From Lunularia cruciata (taxonomy: Eukaryota; Streptophyta; Marchantiopsida; Lunulariales; Lunulariaceae): DNA of 64,000 nucleotides. This document shows, one piece after another, positions 23,136-33,696 of the stretch. Each line of letters starts with the position of its first letter. Position 1 is the first letter of the stretch. The position numbers and the translations under genes are program-made. Location of the stretch: positions 35,256,552 to 35,320,551 of the forward strand of contig OX419756.1 of the NCBI GenBank assembly GCA_948567375.1. Direction: 5' to 3'. The notes beneath the pieces were generated by a model. The model worked only from the letters and a program-made list of their open reading frames with translations. It searched no databases and was not told the DNA's origin.

Positions 23136-24675
23136 GACATAACGTCCTCGTTGTGCAATTGTTGCTCAAATGCTTGCACCAACACCGGTGCATGTACCAA
23201 ATTGGCAGTGGGTTCCCAGGTTGCTTCATAGAGGGGGTAACCTTTCCATTGTACTAGATATTCCACCCGCGGATGGCGAGTACCACGCATGCGCTTTTGG
23301 AGAATCGGCTCCACTTCATATTCCTTTGTGCCATCAATGAGTGTCGGACAAGATCGAATGTCCTGTGTGGAAGGACCTTGGCCGGATTGGGGAGCATATT
23401 TGCATAGTAGGGAGACATGGAACAATGGATGGATCTTCATGTGTGGTGGTAGCTCAAGGTGATAGGCCACAGCGCCGATGCGACGAAGAATCAAGAAAGG
23501 CCCAATAAAACGAGGTCTCAGCTTACGAGATCCAACTAATCTGAGGTTGGTTGTCGATAGCCACACTTGATCCCCAACATTGAACTCCTTGTGCCTCCGG
23601 TGTGCATCAACATACTGCTTTTGTTGATTTTGTGCAATTTGTAACCTGTGCTTAGCGCTCTCCACACCTTGTTGGATTCTAGAAACAAATGTGTTGACTG
23701 CATCAACCTTGGTAGTCACTGGACGGATCTTCATCAAGCTAGATGGTGTGAAGGGATGCTCACCATACATGAGGAAGAATGGAGTGACCTGAGTGGACGC
23801 ATTCACTGAATTGTTGTTAGTGAATTCCACCAATGGTAATAGGGTGTCCCACCTCTCTTGCTCTTCTAAGGTGAAGCCGCGTAACATGTTTTCAATCGTG
23901 CGATTCGCCCGCTCTATTTGGCCATTTGTTTGTGGGTTGTAAGCTGTGGACATGGCCAACTTGGTTTTGAAGAAACCAAAGAGTGTTTGCCAAAACAAAC
24001 TGGTGAATTGGGTACCTCTATCGGTGATGAGTACTCTAGACAAGCCATGGTGAGCAAGACTACATCTAAGTATAGTTGAGCTAGTTGTGGAGCGGTCACC
24101 TCCTTGGTGGTAGGGCGTACATGAATCATTTTGCTGAGCCGGTCCACAAAGACCACAATGGAGTCAAACCATGAGGTGGTCTTGGGTAATTCACAGACGA
24201 GATCCATACTCACTTGTTCCCAACATTTGGTAGGAGTGTGGAGAGGTTGAAGGAGCCATGCACGAGCTTGATTAGAAGCTTTGTTCTGTTGACAAAGTAG
24301 GCAGCTATGCACATAGTCCATCACGTCGTTGCTCATCTTGGGCCAATAGTAATGGCGCTTGACTGCATCCAAGGTCTTGTCCACTCCGGCATGAGCTGCA
24401 ATGGCCGAATCATGACATTCCGCTAGAATGGTGGTGCATAATTCTGGGACATTTGGGATCCATAATCTGCCATCTTGAAAGGTGAGTCCATGGATGTTGG
24501 TGACGCCTTTGGATGATTGTGCTTCGACAATCTGTGGATCAATTTTTGTAGCAGCTAGAATCTCTTGCCAGAATTGAGGGTTAATCTTAACCTCTACCAC
24601 CAAGTTGTTGGCCATTGGCATGCGGGTGAATGCATCTGCAAGTTGCTTCTTACCTTCCACGTAGGTGATTGTCAT
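23132..24675 (-). pseudogene. B2 integrase with chromodomain
   Basis: Integrase zinc finger with the His pair in HDSAIAAH and the Cys pair in CLLCQQ. The DDE core includes MDLVCELPKTT, LITDRGTQFTS and NPQTNGQIERANRTIE. The C-terminal GPF module (KLRPRFIGPFLIL) is followed by a chromodomain (YEVEPILQKRM, EYLVQWKGYPLYEATWEP). A frameshift near 24040 splits it into 23914-24675 and 23132-24043. The enzyme inserts element DNA, and the chromodomain is known to steer insertion toward heterochromatin. The stop at 24688 separates it from RT/RNase H. Confidence 0.92.
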
Positions 24676-24687
24676 GTTGAAGCGTTG

Positions 24688-25805
24688 TCACCACTCTGCC
24701 CACCAAATTTGGCGACAAGATAGATCCTTTTGCGTCTCAAGGTAGACTAGAGGTTTGTGGTCTATCTCTACTACAAATGCCTTCTCGCCCAGGTAGTGCT
24801 TCCAATGCTTGGTTGCTAGAATGATGGTCAACTCTTCTCGTTCTATGGTGTGGTAGTTGCCCTCTGCCGGTAATAAATTTTGAGAGAAATATGCAATTGG
24901 ATGCCATCCGTCATGCCACTCTTGTTGTAGGACTGCTCCTATGGCTACGCCTGATGCATCTGTAGCCAACTTGATTGGACGTTTTGGGTCATACCACTTC
25001 AAGATTGGTGCATGTAGCAAGGCGGCCTTCAATTCTTGAAAGGCCAACTCTTGTGCAGTTCCCCATGTCCACTTCTTCCCCTTGCCAAGTAGTGCCGTTA
25101 AAGGTTGTGCAACCTTGGAGAAGTCCTTGACAAATCTACAATAGAATCCTGTCAACCCCAAGAAGCTCTTAAGTTGAGTCTGATCTTCTGGGGCACTCCA
25201 TTTTTGAATGACCTCTATTTTATCAATCAATACTTGAATGCCCTCTGCACTTACTCTATGCCCTAAGTAGTCTACTTCAGACTTGCCAAACTCACACTTT
25301 GAGATTTTGGCGTACAATTGATTCTGTCTTAGAATCTGGAGGACCTCTTGTAGATGTTGTTTGTGTTCTGTCATTGTGCTACTATATACTAAGATATCAT
25401 CCAAGAAGACGATAACAGACTTATCCAAGTATGGACAAAATATGTCATTCATTAGACTCATGAAAGTGGCAGGCGCATTGGTGAGGCCAAAAGGCATCAC
25501 AAGATACTCAAAGTGGCCATACTTGGTTCGAAAGGCAGTTTTGTATACATCCTCCTCTGCAATTCGGATTTGATTGTAACCGCTCCGCAAGTCCAGTTTG
25601 GTGAAGTATCTCGCTCCATGGGGTTGATCAAAAAAGTCATCCATGCAAGGTAAGGGGTATTTGTTCTTCACTGTTTGCTGATTGAGACCCCAATAGTCAA
25701 TGCACATGCGCATTGTACCATCCTTCTTCTTCACAAACAAGACAGGCGCCCCATATGGTGATACGCTAGGTTGGATGAACCCTTTCTGTAGCATCTCCTC
25801 AATTT
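24688..25805 (-). pseudogene. B2 reverse transcriptase and RNase H
   Basis: An open 368-codon segment. RT landmarks are [27 protein letters not shown] and [13 protein letters not shown], with an intact active site in VFLDDILVY. The RNase H part carries [15 protein letters not shown] and [12 protein letters not shown]. The frame is closed by a stop at 24688 and separated from protease by a 1-bp deletion near 25805. Confidence 0.93.
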
Positions 25806-25882
25806 AGTCTTACACTCCTCCAACTCATGAGGTGATAGGCAATATGGGGCCTTACAAGGAGGTGTCTTCCCCGGGAGTGTCT

Positions 25883-26458
25883 CTATTTGTGATCTACTCG
25901 CCTTTTAGGTGGTAATCCTGAGGGTAGATCATCGGGAAAGACATCTTGAAACTCATCCACCACATCCTTCAATTTCTCAAGAATTTGTCCAGCGAGTTGT
26001 GCACTCTGGACTTCTCTTATTAGACCCATAAAACATCTATCGGTCTTACAGACAGTTGTTGTCCCTATGATATATAGAGGCAGTTTTTGCCTGTGTGATT
26101 TTTCTTTAACCCCAATGATTGACCATTGGTAGGTTCTCACTACTTTCTTCCTCCAATTCACCATTAGATTGTATTGCTCCATCCATGGCATGCCTAAAAT
26201 TGCATCATAACAGGCTAACTATATCACTCGCCACTCAATTGCTTCATGATATTCTCCTACAGAGAGGGTTACCCGTCTAGGTAATGATTCAATCCTCTTT
26301 GTTTGCCCATTTGGTAACTCTACTTCTTCACTTCCATCTCTCTCTAGATCCATTCCCAATCTTATTGCAATAGAGCGAGACAAGAAATTCTCTGTTGCTC
26401 CTAGATCTATTAATACTCTCACTTGATTACCTTTAAGGATTCCATTCACAACAATCAA
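25883..26458 (-). pseudogene. B2 aspartic protease region
   Basis: Protease trace VLIDLGATENFLS. The catalytic Ser is replaced by Leu, the same change seen in B1, which suggests it is shared by descent or arose at a TCG codon. A stop at 26219 interrupts the domain; 25883-26191 is the protease-RT linker (FQDVFPDDLPSGLPP). Confidence 0.85.
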
Positions 26459-26628
26459 TTGAGAGGTTGCCTTTTGGGCTCTTTGCGCATTATTCTTCTT
26501 CCTTCCCTCGCTTCTCTGCTTCCTTATTGAGCCAGTAAGGCCGCGAGGTACATTTATTGGCGATCTTTGTTTTCCAAAGTGGTTTCCACCTCCTCCTCTT
26601 CAATGTGCCTCTCCATGTTGTTCAAAGA

Positions 26629-27642
26629 TCACATGTACGAAGGCCAAGGGCCTCTAGGGAAACGAGTGCGACAATTGGTAGATATGTGCCCAATACGACC
26701 ACAATTGTAACAACTGCATTGTTCTCCTCGAGTCCCTTCTCCTCGTGGGACTCCATCTCTTTGTTCTTCTACTCGTCCCCGCTCTCTTTGAAGTGGTCGC
26801 GCTCCTCGATCCCGGAATCGAAGGTTGCTCAATTCCATTGGTACTGGTCCACCCATGTGTGGCATTTTTGCACAATAATGTTGAGTTGGAACTACTCCTT
26901 CACCTCCACCTAATGCTCTTGCTATTCTCTGCGCACAAGCAATGGCTTCAAATACCGTGCAAGGGTTTTGCAACATGACTTCTTGGCAAATCCGCTCTTT
27001 CAACCCTCGTTTGAAATTGTCGAGAGCCTTTGCTGGACTCATGTTGGTAATTGCAACTTGTAGATCCAGAAACGCCTCCACATACTCTTGTACGCTATTC
27101 TTCTATCTCAATCTCCATAGTCGGGTTTGAGCCATTTGCACCGAATCCACCGATTGGAAATTCTTCAGCAATCCTTCTTGCATTGCTGTCCATGTGACCT
27201 CCCTTCTCTCTGCCATCATGGATCGTTCCCAAGCATCATACCATGTGAGGGCTTTATCCATCAAGTACCCACATGCAAACACGCATGCAGCATGCTCAGT
27301 GATCTCTATTGAGAACAATCGGAAATATTGATTCATTCTTGAGATCCAATTTTCCACTACTCCCATCATACGCTGCCCCTTGTAAGGCTTGATGTTGCAG
27401 GTCTTCTTCATCCGGAGTAGCAATGTGGCTTCACCGTTGATAGGGTTCGTAGGCACGGGTGCCTCTCCAAGCACTTCAGTCGTAGGTATAGGGTTTTGAG
27501 GTGGCTCTTCTTCTTGCATGGCTTGATCGTTACTCAGGATCTGCACTTGACTTTGTAATGTCTCCATGGTCATCTTTATCTCTCGAAATCCATTCAACAT
27601 CCCTTGCATTCCTTGCACCAGCTCTTGCAATTGCGGATCCAT
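26629..27642 (-). pseudogene. B2 gag
   Basis: ATG at 27642 (MDPQLQELVQGMQG). The gag core (ENWISRMNQYFRLF, ALTWYDAWERSM) is followed by the knuckle CYNCGRIGHISTNC near 26686-26727. One stop at 27103 lies between two open parts in the same frame. A frameshift and stops lie between gag and protease (26459-26628). Confidence 0.88.
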
Positions 27643-28245
27643 GGTTCCTGCAACATCCAATTGCTAACGTCTACTTCAATATAGAGTCAATATAATCACT
27701 TTGGAAAGCACACAAACTATCGGAACTACCATTGGGACCTCAAAAGCTATCACTCGTTGATAATACTCTTCACCAAAATTCCTAACCACAAAATCTCTAA
27801 ACATCACTTTTGGCCTCACTACATAACGGATTTCTACTTGAGTGTTGAAAGGGAGAGGATTTGGGACATTCATATCCATTTTATCATAAAAGAATGTAGA
27901 TTGTCAAATCCCACTCTCTGTCATATATCACCACAGGTAGAATCACCAGGTTTGGTGAGTTCATCACTATGTCCATGAATTCCGCACCAAAGTGATAAAC
28001 TAGCGATACCCTCATCTGCTCACGCTGGATGTACATAACCTTGATGTGGAATGGGTTTGAGAATGGAAAGCTAGGTGCGGGAAATTGTCCCCCTGGCGCA
28101 TCTATCCCATCCGCTCTCTAAAGTCCTTCCTAAGTCTAGCAATTACTCTATGTTCTCTACCTCACATTACTCAGTTTCAGTAGTTTGTGCTATTCCAAGA
28201 GGGGTGATCCACTCTCTTGGACTAGAACACTCGCTCTGATACCAT
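27643..28245 (-). other. B2 5' leader with tRNA-iMet primer binding site
   Basis: The primer site at 28233-28244 reads TGGTATCAGAGC on the minus strand, a perfect match to the plant tRNA-iMet primer sequence, one base from the LTR. The rest is noncoding leader. Confidence 0.92.
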
Positions 28246-28979
28246 TGTAATACTCCAAGGACAAGAGAAGAGAGAAAACACAGATTGCACACTCAAACAT
28301 TTGATGCCCCAAGGGAGCACCTTCTCTTTATTATATAGACAAAGAGGATCTCCTCCAAGGAAGCTCCACCATAGGATTAGAGACACAGATAGGTGACATG
28401 TTAGCAAGCTCCACCCTTGGATTACTTACTTGGATGGGTGACCTGTCTGGTCTAGGTCCTATCTGATTGGTCAAACAAGCTTTGACCAGAGGGAATCTTT
28501 TAGGGAATCTTCTTGTAGGAATCTCAGAATCACATAAGGTACTATTGGAAAGCTCTTGACAAGACAAAGCAGGGGGAGGGAAGGCCAACCTTTCATCCAT
28601 TGGGGGGGGGATTTGCACATTTTCGAGGCCTAATTCATCCGTTTAGGCCTCCGAAATTGCCTTCAAAGATTTTAGGCATATTTCGGTTCCTACTCTATTA
28701 GTAGAAGTCCCCTTTTGGTGATACCTCTTTCTGATCTGTTTAGTCACTCATGTGTAACATCCTTCTAGATGTTACCAAACCAATTCTCACCTTTAAATCA
28801 TATGTCTAGCTATTGGTTCTAAGGTTCTCAAGTCTATTTCGGTTTCTGCCCTATTAGTAGAAGTACTCTTTTGGTGATACTTCTATCTGATCTATTTTGA
28901 CCATCATGTATAACATCATTCTAGATGTTACCAAACCAAATTTCACATCTAGATCATATGGCTAACCCTTGGTATTACA
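28246..28979 (-). repeat. B2 5' LTR
   Basis: 734 bp, TGTAATACTCC to TATTACA on the plus strand. A TATA-like motif lies in reverse near 28327-28337. Confidence 0.9.
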
Positions 28980-28984
28980 GCATG
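28980..28984. repeat. B2 target-site duplication, right (GCATG)
   Basis: Exact partner of 22365-22369. Confidence 0.95.
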
Positions 28985-30774
28985 ACTCGGCGGATCGCTT
29001 GAGAATTTTCCCAAGTCTGCTCTAAAAGAAAGCTCAGAGTTGGTACACCCATGTGACCCAAAAGGGGTTTGTACCAGCGGACTAGGCAGACTTGAGAAAC
29101 AACTTCATGGAACAATTCCTTGAGGTTGATTATGACACAAGTGTCTTCGCAGCACTCAACGATTTAGACCGAGGCAAGAAGGAGAAGTTGAGAGACTACT
29201 CTGAGCGGTTCATGGCACTATTGAACCAAGTTCCCAAGCAATCGGGGATGGTGGGTTACTTCGATGCCCAAGCCATTACCTGGTTCCTTGGTGGACTTTC
29301 ACTAGAGATACGAATCTTTGCAAGGGAGAGAAATGTAACTTCCCTTGACAAAGTACTCAAATATGTTGCTCGTTACGAGGCGGCCTACTCTCACTTTGTT
29401 GGTAATCGGAGAAATTGGGAGAAGAAAGGCAAGAAGCCCAGAAGGAGAGCTTCACGCAACACATCCCCTTCTTCGAACGAGTCCCCCACATCTTCAAGCT
29501 CTTCTTTGGAATCCGAAGAAGAATCAAAGCCAAGATGAGTCAAAAGACGTGGGGGTAAGAAACCAGTGACTCCTCCAGCAAAGAGTGTACATAAGGCGGA
29601 TACCAAGCTAGATGCCCTCATCAAGGAGTTTTTGGATTTCAAGATCCAGATGATTGGGGCTAAGGACAGAAGGAAGGTCCTAGTATTTGGGAGATCAAAT
29701 GTATGGTGCACCACATGTGGCAAATCAGGCCACGCAAACACAGAATGCAATACTCGTAATGCATTCTCGGTGCAGCAAATTGATTTGGTTCCGGGATGGA
29801 GCCAAGACAAGGATGAAGAGGCTGTGTACCAAACACAAGAAGTACAGCCTCAAGCTAGCACATTGTACCAAGGTCCGAGGTTTGGACCAAGGGAGTATAA
29901 CCCCAATGCTCCTCCATGAAGACCACCAATGAGCAACCAGAATTGCCCTCAGAATGTTGCACCTGGAGCCTATTATAATTGTGGCTCGATGGGACATTGG
30001 TCTCCAAACTGTCCAGAGCCAAGAAGGCAAATCGGGTATGTTCCCCTATGCGGAAATTGTAAAGGATCGGGGCATACGGGCAACCAATGTCCTCACCCAC
30101 CAAACCCAAAGCCGCTTGTAAAGTATGTACATACCCCTACTGAGCGTGCAGCAATTCAGCCAAAGGAGGATACTAATGTAAATTGTATCACTCTTGAGGA
30201 AGAAAGACCTCAAGAAGGGAGTACGGCCTCAGAAGGAGAATGGCCGGACCTTGAAATTTTGAAAGTTGAGACACGCTCCAACAAGAAGAAGCATGATTTC
30301 AAAGAATTGAGTACGACCTTGTCGTCTCCCAAAAAGGCGAAGAGACTGCGCCCAAAGGCAATTCTTTCTGCCAAGGAGGAAAAGATCCTTGCAAAAGCCA
30401 AAGCTAAAGCCTTGCAGAAAGAACTAAAGGAGGCACTACTCAGGATTCGGGAACTGATTTTGGAAGAGGAGACAAAGATGAAGTCTCCAATTTTTCCGGC
30501 GGACATCCAATCCAAAGTAAAAGGTCTGATCCAAGCCGAGTTGGGCCAACCCGAGGAACCTCGGGTTAAGGCCATTAGCAAGCCCGTTACCATTTTGAAG
30601 TGTCCCAAAGTCAAGAGGGAACATGGAGAGACTTTGGACCCAAAGCCAAAGGCGAAGACGGTCAAATTGGGAGGAGTTCCCCAATATGATATTGTAGCAG
30701 ATCTAGCAGCCACAAATGCCAACGTTACATTCAAGCAATTGTGGGAAGATAAAAGCTATACAAGAGGCAGCTGA

Positions 30775-31640
30775 ATTTGGCACTCAAGAAGGTGAGGTCG
30801 ATGTCAAAGAAGGACATGCCTGCTATTTATCATATTGAACAAGAAGATTTGGGATCTCCCGAGGTAGATGCACAGATTGCAGGGTGTATGATCACATCGA
30901 TACCCATTGATTTGGAATCCAATGTGAATGTAATGACCGAAGATACTACAAATCAACTCAGGTATCACAAGTTTGATCCAACACCCGAGTGTTGAAGTTT
31001 GCAAACCAAACCAAGAGACGGCCTTTGGGCATGCTGTCAAATATAACCATGATCATTGGACGGGTTCCCTTCAAATTGAACTACATCTTGTTGTGACCAG
31101 TGACAAAGACTGGTTACCTTCTGTTGATCGAAAGACTCTGCTTGTAGAGTGCCCAAGTTGTGGTGGATTGGCATCAGTAGAAGTTAAGATTCAAGGACAT
31201 TTCATCCGAAGATCAGAAGCTGGTGACTGTGAGTTGGAAAAAGGTTCCCCACCTCGGGGAAACAAGTTTGTCGGAAGAGGAGGATGAATCCAAAGACTCA
31301 TTGTCTTTGTCCTCAGACAAATCCAAAGACGAAGTCCAAGTTAACTATTTGGAATGCTACGACGTGGATGTCAAAGACAAAGATCCATATGACCTTGCCT
31401 TGGGTGAACCTGACTTGGAGGAAGGGGGTTTGATGGCAGCTTGCCTTGGGTTAAGCCGAGTAAGCCACATTGAAGGAGTCATCAACCCCAATGACTGTCA
31501 AGATGTTTTTTTGACTGAAGGAAAAATTTTGAAAATCTCGAAGATAGTCACTTTGGAGGAGTTGGCATGATACACTGCCCTGTTCATAGAATTCCAGGAT
31601 GTATTTGCCTGGTCTATTGATCAAATGCTGGGTATTCCAT
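30775..31640 (+). pseudogene. A2 protease and start of RT (degenerate)
   Basis: After the gag stop and a frameshift, a protease trace reads IPIDLESNVNVMTE near 30908-30950. The usual Asp-Gly-Gly-Ser is changed to Asp-Leu-Glu-Ser, so the active site is lost. An acidic linker (31223-31570) follows, then the RT lead-in LFIEFQDVFAWSIDQM up to 31640. Beyond that the element is missing. Confidence 0.65.
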
Positions 31641-31684
31641 GAGAATTTGGAATATTCTTTATAAATATTCTTTATTGTTCAAAG

Positions 31685-33526
31685 GTTTATCAATATTCTC
31701 ACCTAATTGTCTTTTAAGACTCCATTCATGACAATCAGTTGTGAGTTTGTTTTCCTTGATCTTTGCATGCTTGTCTTTTTCCTCCCCCCACTTTTTCACT
31801 TCTCTATTGAGCAATTAAGGCCACAAGGTACTGTTATTGGTAGTCTTTTGTTTTCTAATGTGATTTTTGCATCCCGCTCTTCAATTCATCTCTCCATGTT
31901 GTCCAAATATTGCATACATGGAGGCCAAGGGCTTCTAGGGAGACAAGCAGAATAATTGATAGTTATGTGCCCAACTTGGCCACAATTGTAACAACAATGT
32001 TGTTTTGCTTGAGTCTCTTCTCCTTGTGAAACTCCATCTCTCATTCTTCCTCCCATCTCCATTCTCCTTAGAGTGGTTGTGCTCCTTGATCTTGAAATCA
32101 AATGTTGCCCAATTCCATAAGAACTGGTCTACCAAAGTGCTATGTTTCAGCCCAATAATTTTGAGTCAAACTATCCCTTCACCTCCTCCAAGCACCTCTT
32201 CTATTCTTTGAGTGCAAGCAATAGCTTCAAAAATAGTGCAAGGATTTTGTACCATTACATCTTGGTGAATTTGCTCTTTTAACCCTTGTTTGAAACTATC
32301 TAGAGCTTTTACTAGACTCATGTTAGTTATTGCAAGTTGTAGATGGAAAAATGCCTCCATATACTCTTGTATGCTATTTTTGCTTCAACTCCCATAGTCA
32401 GGTTTGGGCCATCTACACGAAATCCACAAATTAGAAATTCTTCAACAGCCTTTCTTGCATTGTCGTCCAAGTGATGTCTCTTCTTCTTGCCAATATTGAT
32501 TGTTCCCTAGCATCATACCATGTGAAGGCTTTATTGGTCAAGTACCCACACGCAAATATACATGCGGAATGAATAGTGATCTCCATTGTGAATAATCTGA
32601 AGTATCAATTCATTCTTGAAATCCAATTCCCCACTTCTCCTATGGAATGTTATCCCTTGTAAGGCTTGATATTGCATGTCTTCTCTTCATAGTAACAACC
32701 TTGCTTCATCATTGACCAAGGTCGGTGTCATTGGCATGAGTGATCCTCTAGATAATTTAGCCATTGGTTTTGGGTTTTGAAATGGTTCCCTTCTTGCATT
32801 GTATGATTATTCTTAAAGGTATGTACTTGACTTTGCAATACCTTTATGGTCATCTTCATCTCCCAAAACTTGTTCAACATCCCTTGCATTCCTTACATCA
32901 AATCCTATAACTATGGTTCTATGATTCCTACATATGGCAAATGCTTAATCACTACTTTCTACTTTAATAGAGAGTTAATATGATCACTCATGAGGCATAA
33001 ACTATTGGGATTACCATTGGGACTTCAAAGGCTATCCCTTGTTTATAATATTCCTCACCAAAATTGTAGACTATGGAATCCTTAACATCACTTTTGGTCT
33101 AACTACATAACAAATTTCTACTTGAGTGTTGAAAAAGAGACTATTTGGTATATCCAGATCCATCACAACAAAATATAAACTGTCAAATCTCACTCTCTAT
33201 TGTAGATCATTACAAGAAGAATCACCAAGTTTAGTGAATTTATCACTATATCCATGAACTCTACTTTGAAATGGTAAACAAGATATACCCTCACTTACTC
33301 TTGCTGGATATACATAATCTTGATGTAAAAATGGATTCAAGAATAGAAAGAAAGGTGCAAGGAATTGGCCTTCCACAGCCTTCTTCCCATCCTTTCTCTA
33401 AAACACTCCTAATATATTGATTGTAGTATGGTTTATCTCCTTGAAATTACTCAACTTCAATAGCCACTGTTCCTCCAAGAGAGGTGATCTGCTCTCTTAG
33501 ATTGAAACACTTGCTTTGATATCATT
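31685..33526 (-). mobile_element. B4: 5' fragment of a diverged family B element (gag and leader)
   Basis: From right to left: LTR start at 33526, decayed primer site GCTTTGATATCA (33513-33524), leader, gag pieces (32166-32360 and around 31886-32101 with knuckle CYNCGQVGHITINY, last Cys lost), and the first protease codons near 31690. It ends at the junction with A2. 31641-31684 is short AT-rich filler. It is more diverged from B2 than B1 is. Confidence 0.8.
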
Positions 33527-33694
33527 GTAATGTTCAGAGAATAGGAGAACCACCTAAAGAAACCCAAAAGAAGAAATCAAAAGCTTCACACTCAAAACTC
33601 TGATGCCCAAAAGGAGCATCAAAGTTTTGAGTGTGAAGCTTTGTGTTTCTTCTTTTAGGTTTCTCTTGGGAGTTCTCTTGTCCTTGGAACATTA
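33526..33694. repeat. Foldback: two LTR starts head to head
   Basis: Left arm 33526-33608 and right arm 33612-33694 are inverted copies of about 83 bp with a few mismatches and a loop of a few bases (centre GATGCCCAAAAGGAGCATC). Both arms resemble the first bases of the family B LTR. The transcript would form a long hairpin. Confidence 0.85.
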
Positions 33695-33696
33695 AA

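Larger units (their letters stand above)
22370..28979 (-). mobile_element. B2: nearly complete Ty3/gypsy chromovirus (6,610 bp)
   Basis: Minus-strand element with both LTRs (28246-28979 is 5', 22370-23118 is 3'), a perfect tRNA-iMet primer site, a polypurine tract, gag, protease, RT, RNase H, integrase and a C-terminal chromodomain. It sits inside A2 gag with a 5-bp duplication. The chromodomain and iMet primer place it among chromoviruses (Tekay/Del-like is plausible but not proven). A handful of stops and frameshifts make it inactive. It is the best reference for the other B copies in this window. Confidence 0.95.
21643..30774 (+). pseudogene. A2 gag with three zinc knuckles, split by B2
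   Basis: One reading frame with few stops begins at 21643 (MFASREQREERAQ), is interrupted by B2 plus its duplication (22370-28984), and continues in register from 28985. Removing B2 gives about 837 codons. The retroviral gag fold lies at about 29092-29400 (RNNFMEQFLEV, LRDYSERFMALLNQVP). Three CX2CX4HX4C knuckles follow: CTTCGKSGHANTEC near 29710, a variant with Tyr in place of the first Cys (YYNCGSMGHWSPNC) near 29970, and CGNCKGSGHTGNQC near 30050. A Lys-rich coiled region follows. The N-terminal Gln/Arg/Glu-rich segment is unusual. Internal stops at 21964, 22015 and 29536 make it non-functional as read. Confidence 0.8.
17777..31640 (+). mobile_element. A2: Tat-like Ty3/gypsy element, 5' LTR to start of RT
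   Basis: A 3.78-kb 5' LTR, a primer-site-like sequence, gag with three zinc knuckles, a decayed protease, and the start of RT (EFQDVFAWSIDQM, a signature of the Tat lineage). The element is truncated there and joined to B4. It inserted into D1 RT and was itself split by B2 at 22370-28979. No 3' LTR is present in the window. Confidence 0.8.

Noticed and set aside
33526-33694. MicroRNA precursor
   Set aside because: Arms match the LTR start and sit at a broken element end; without small-RNA data a recombination scar is the simpler reading.
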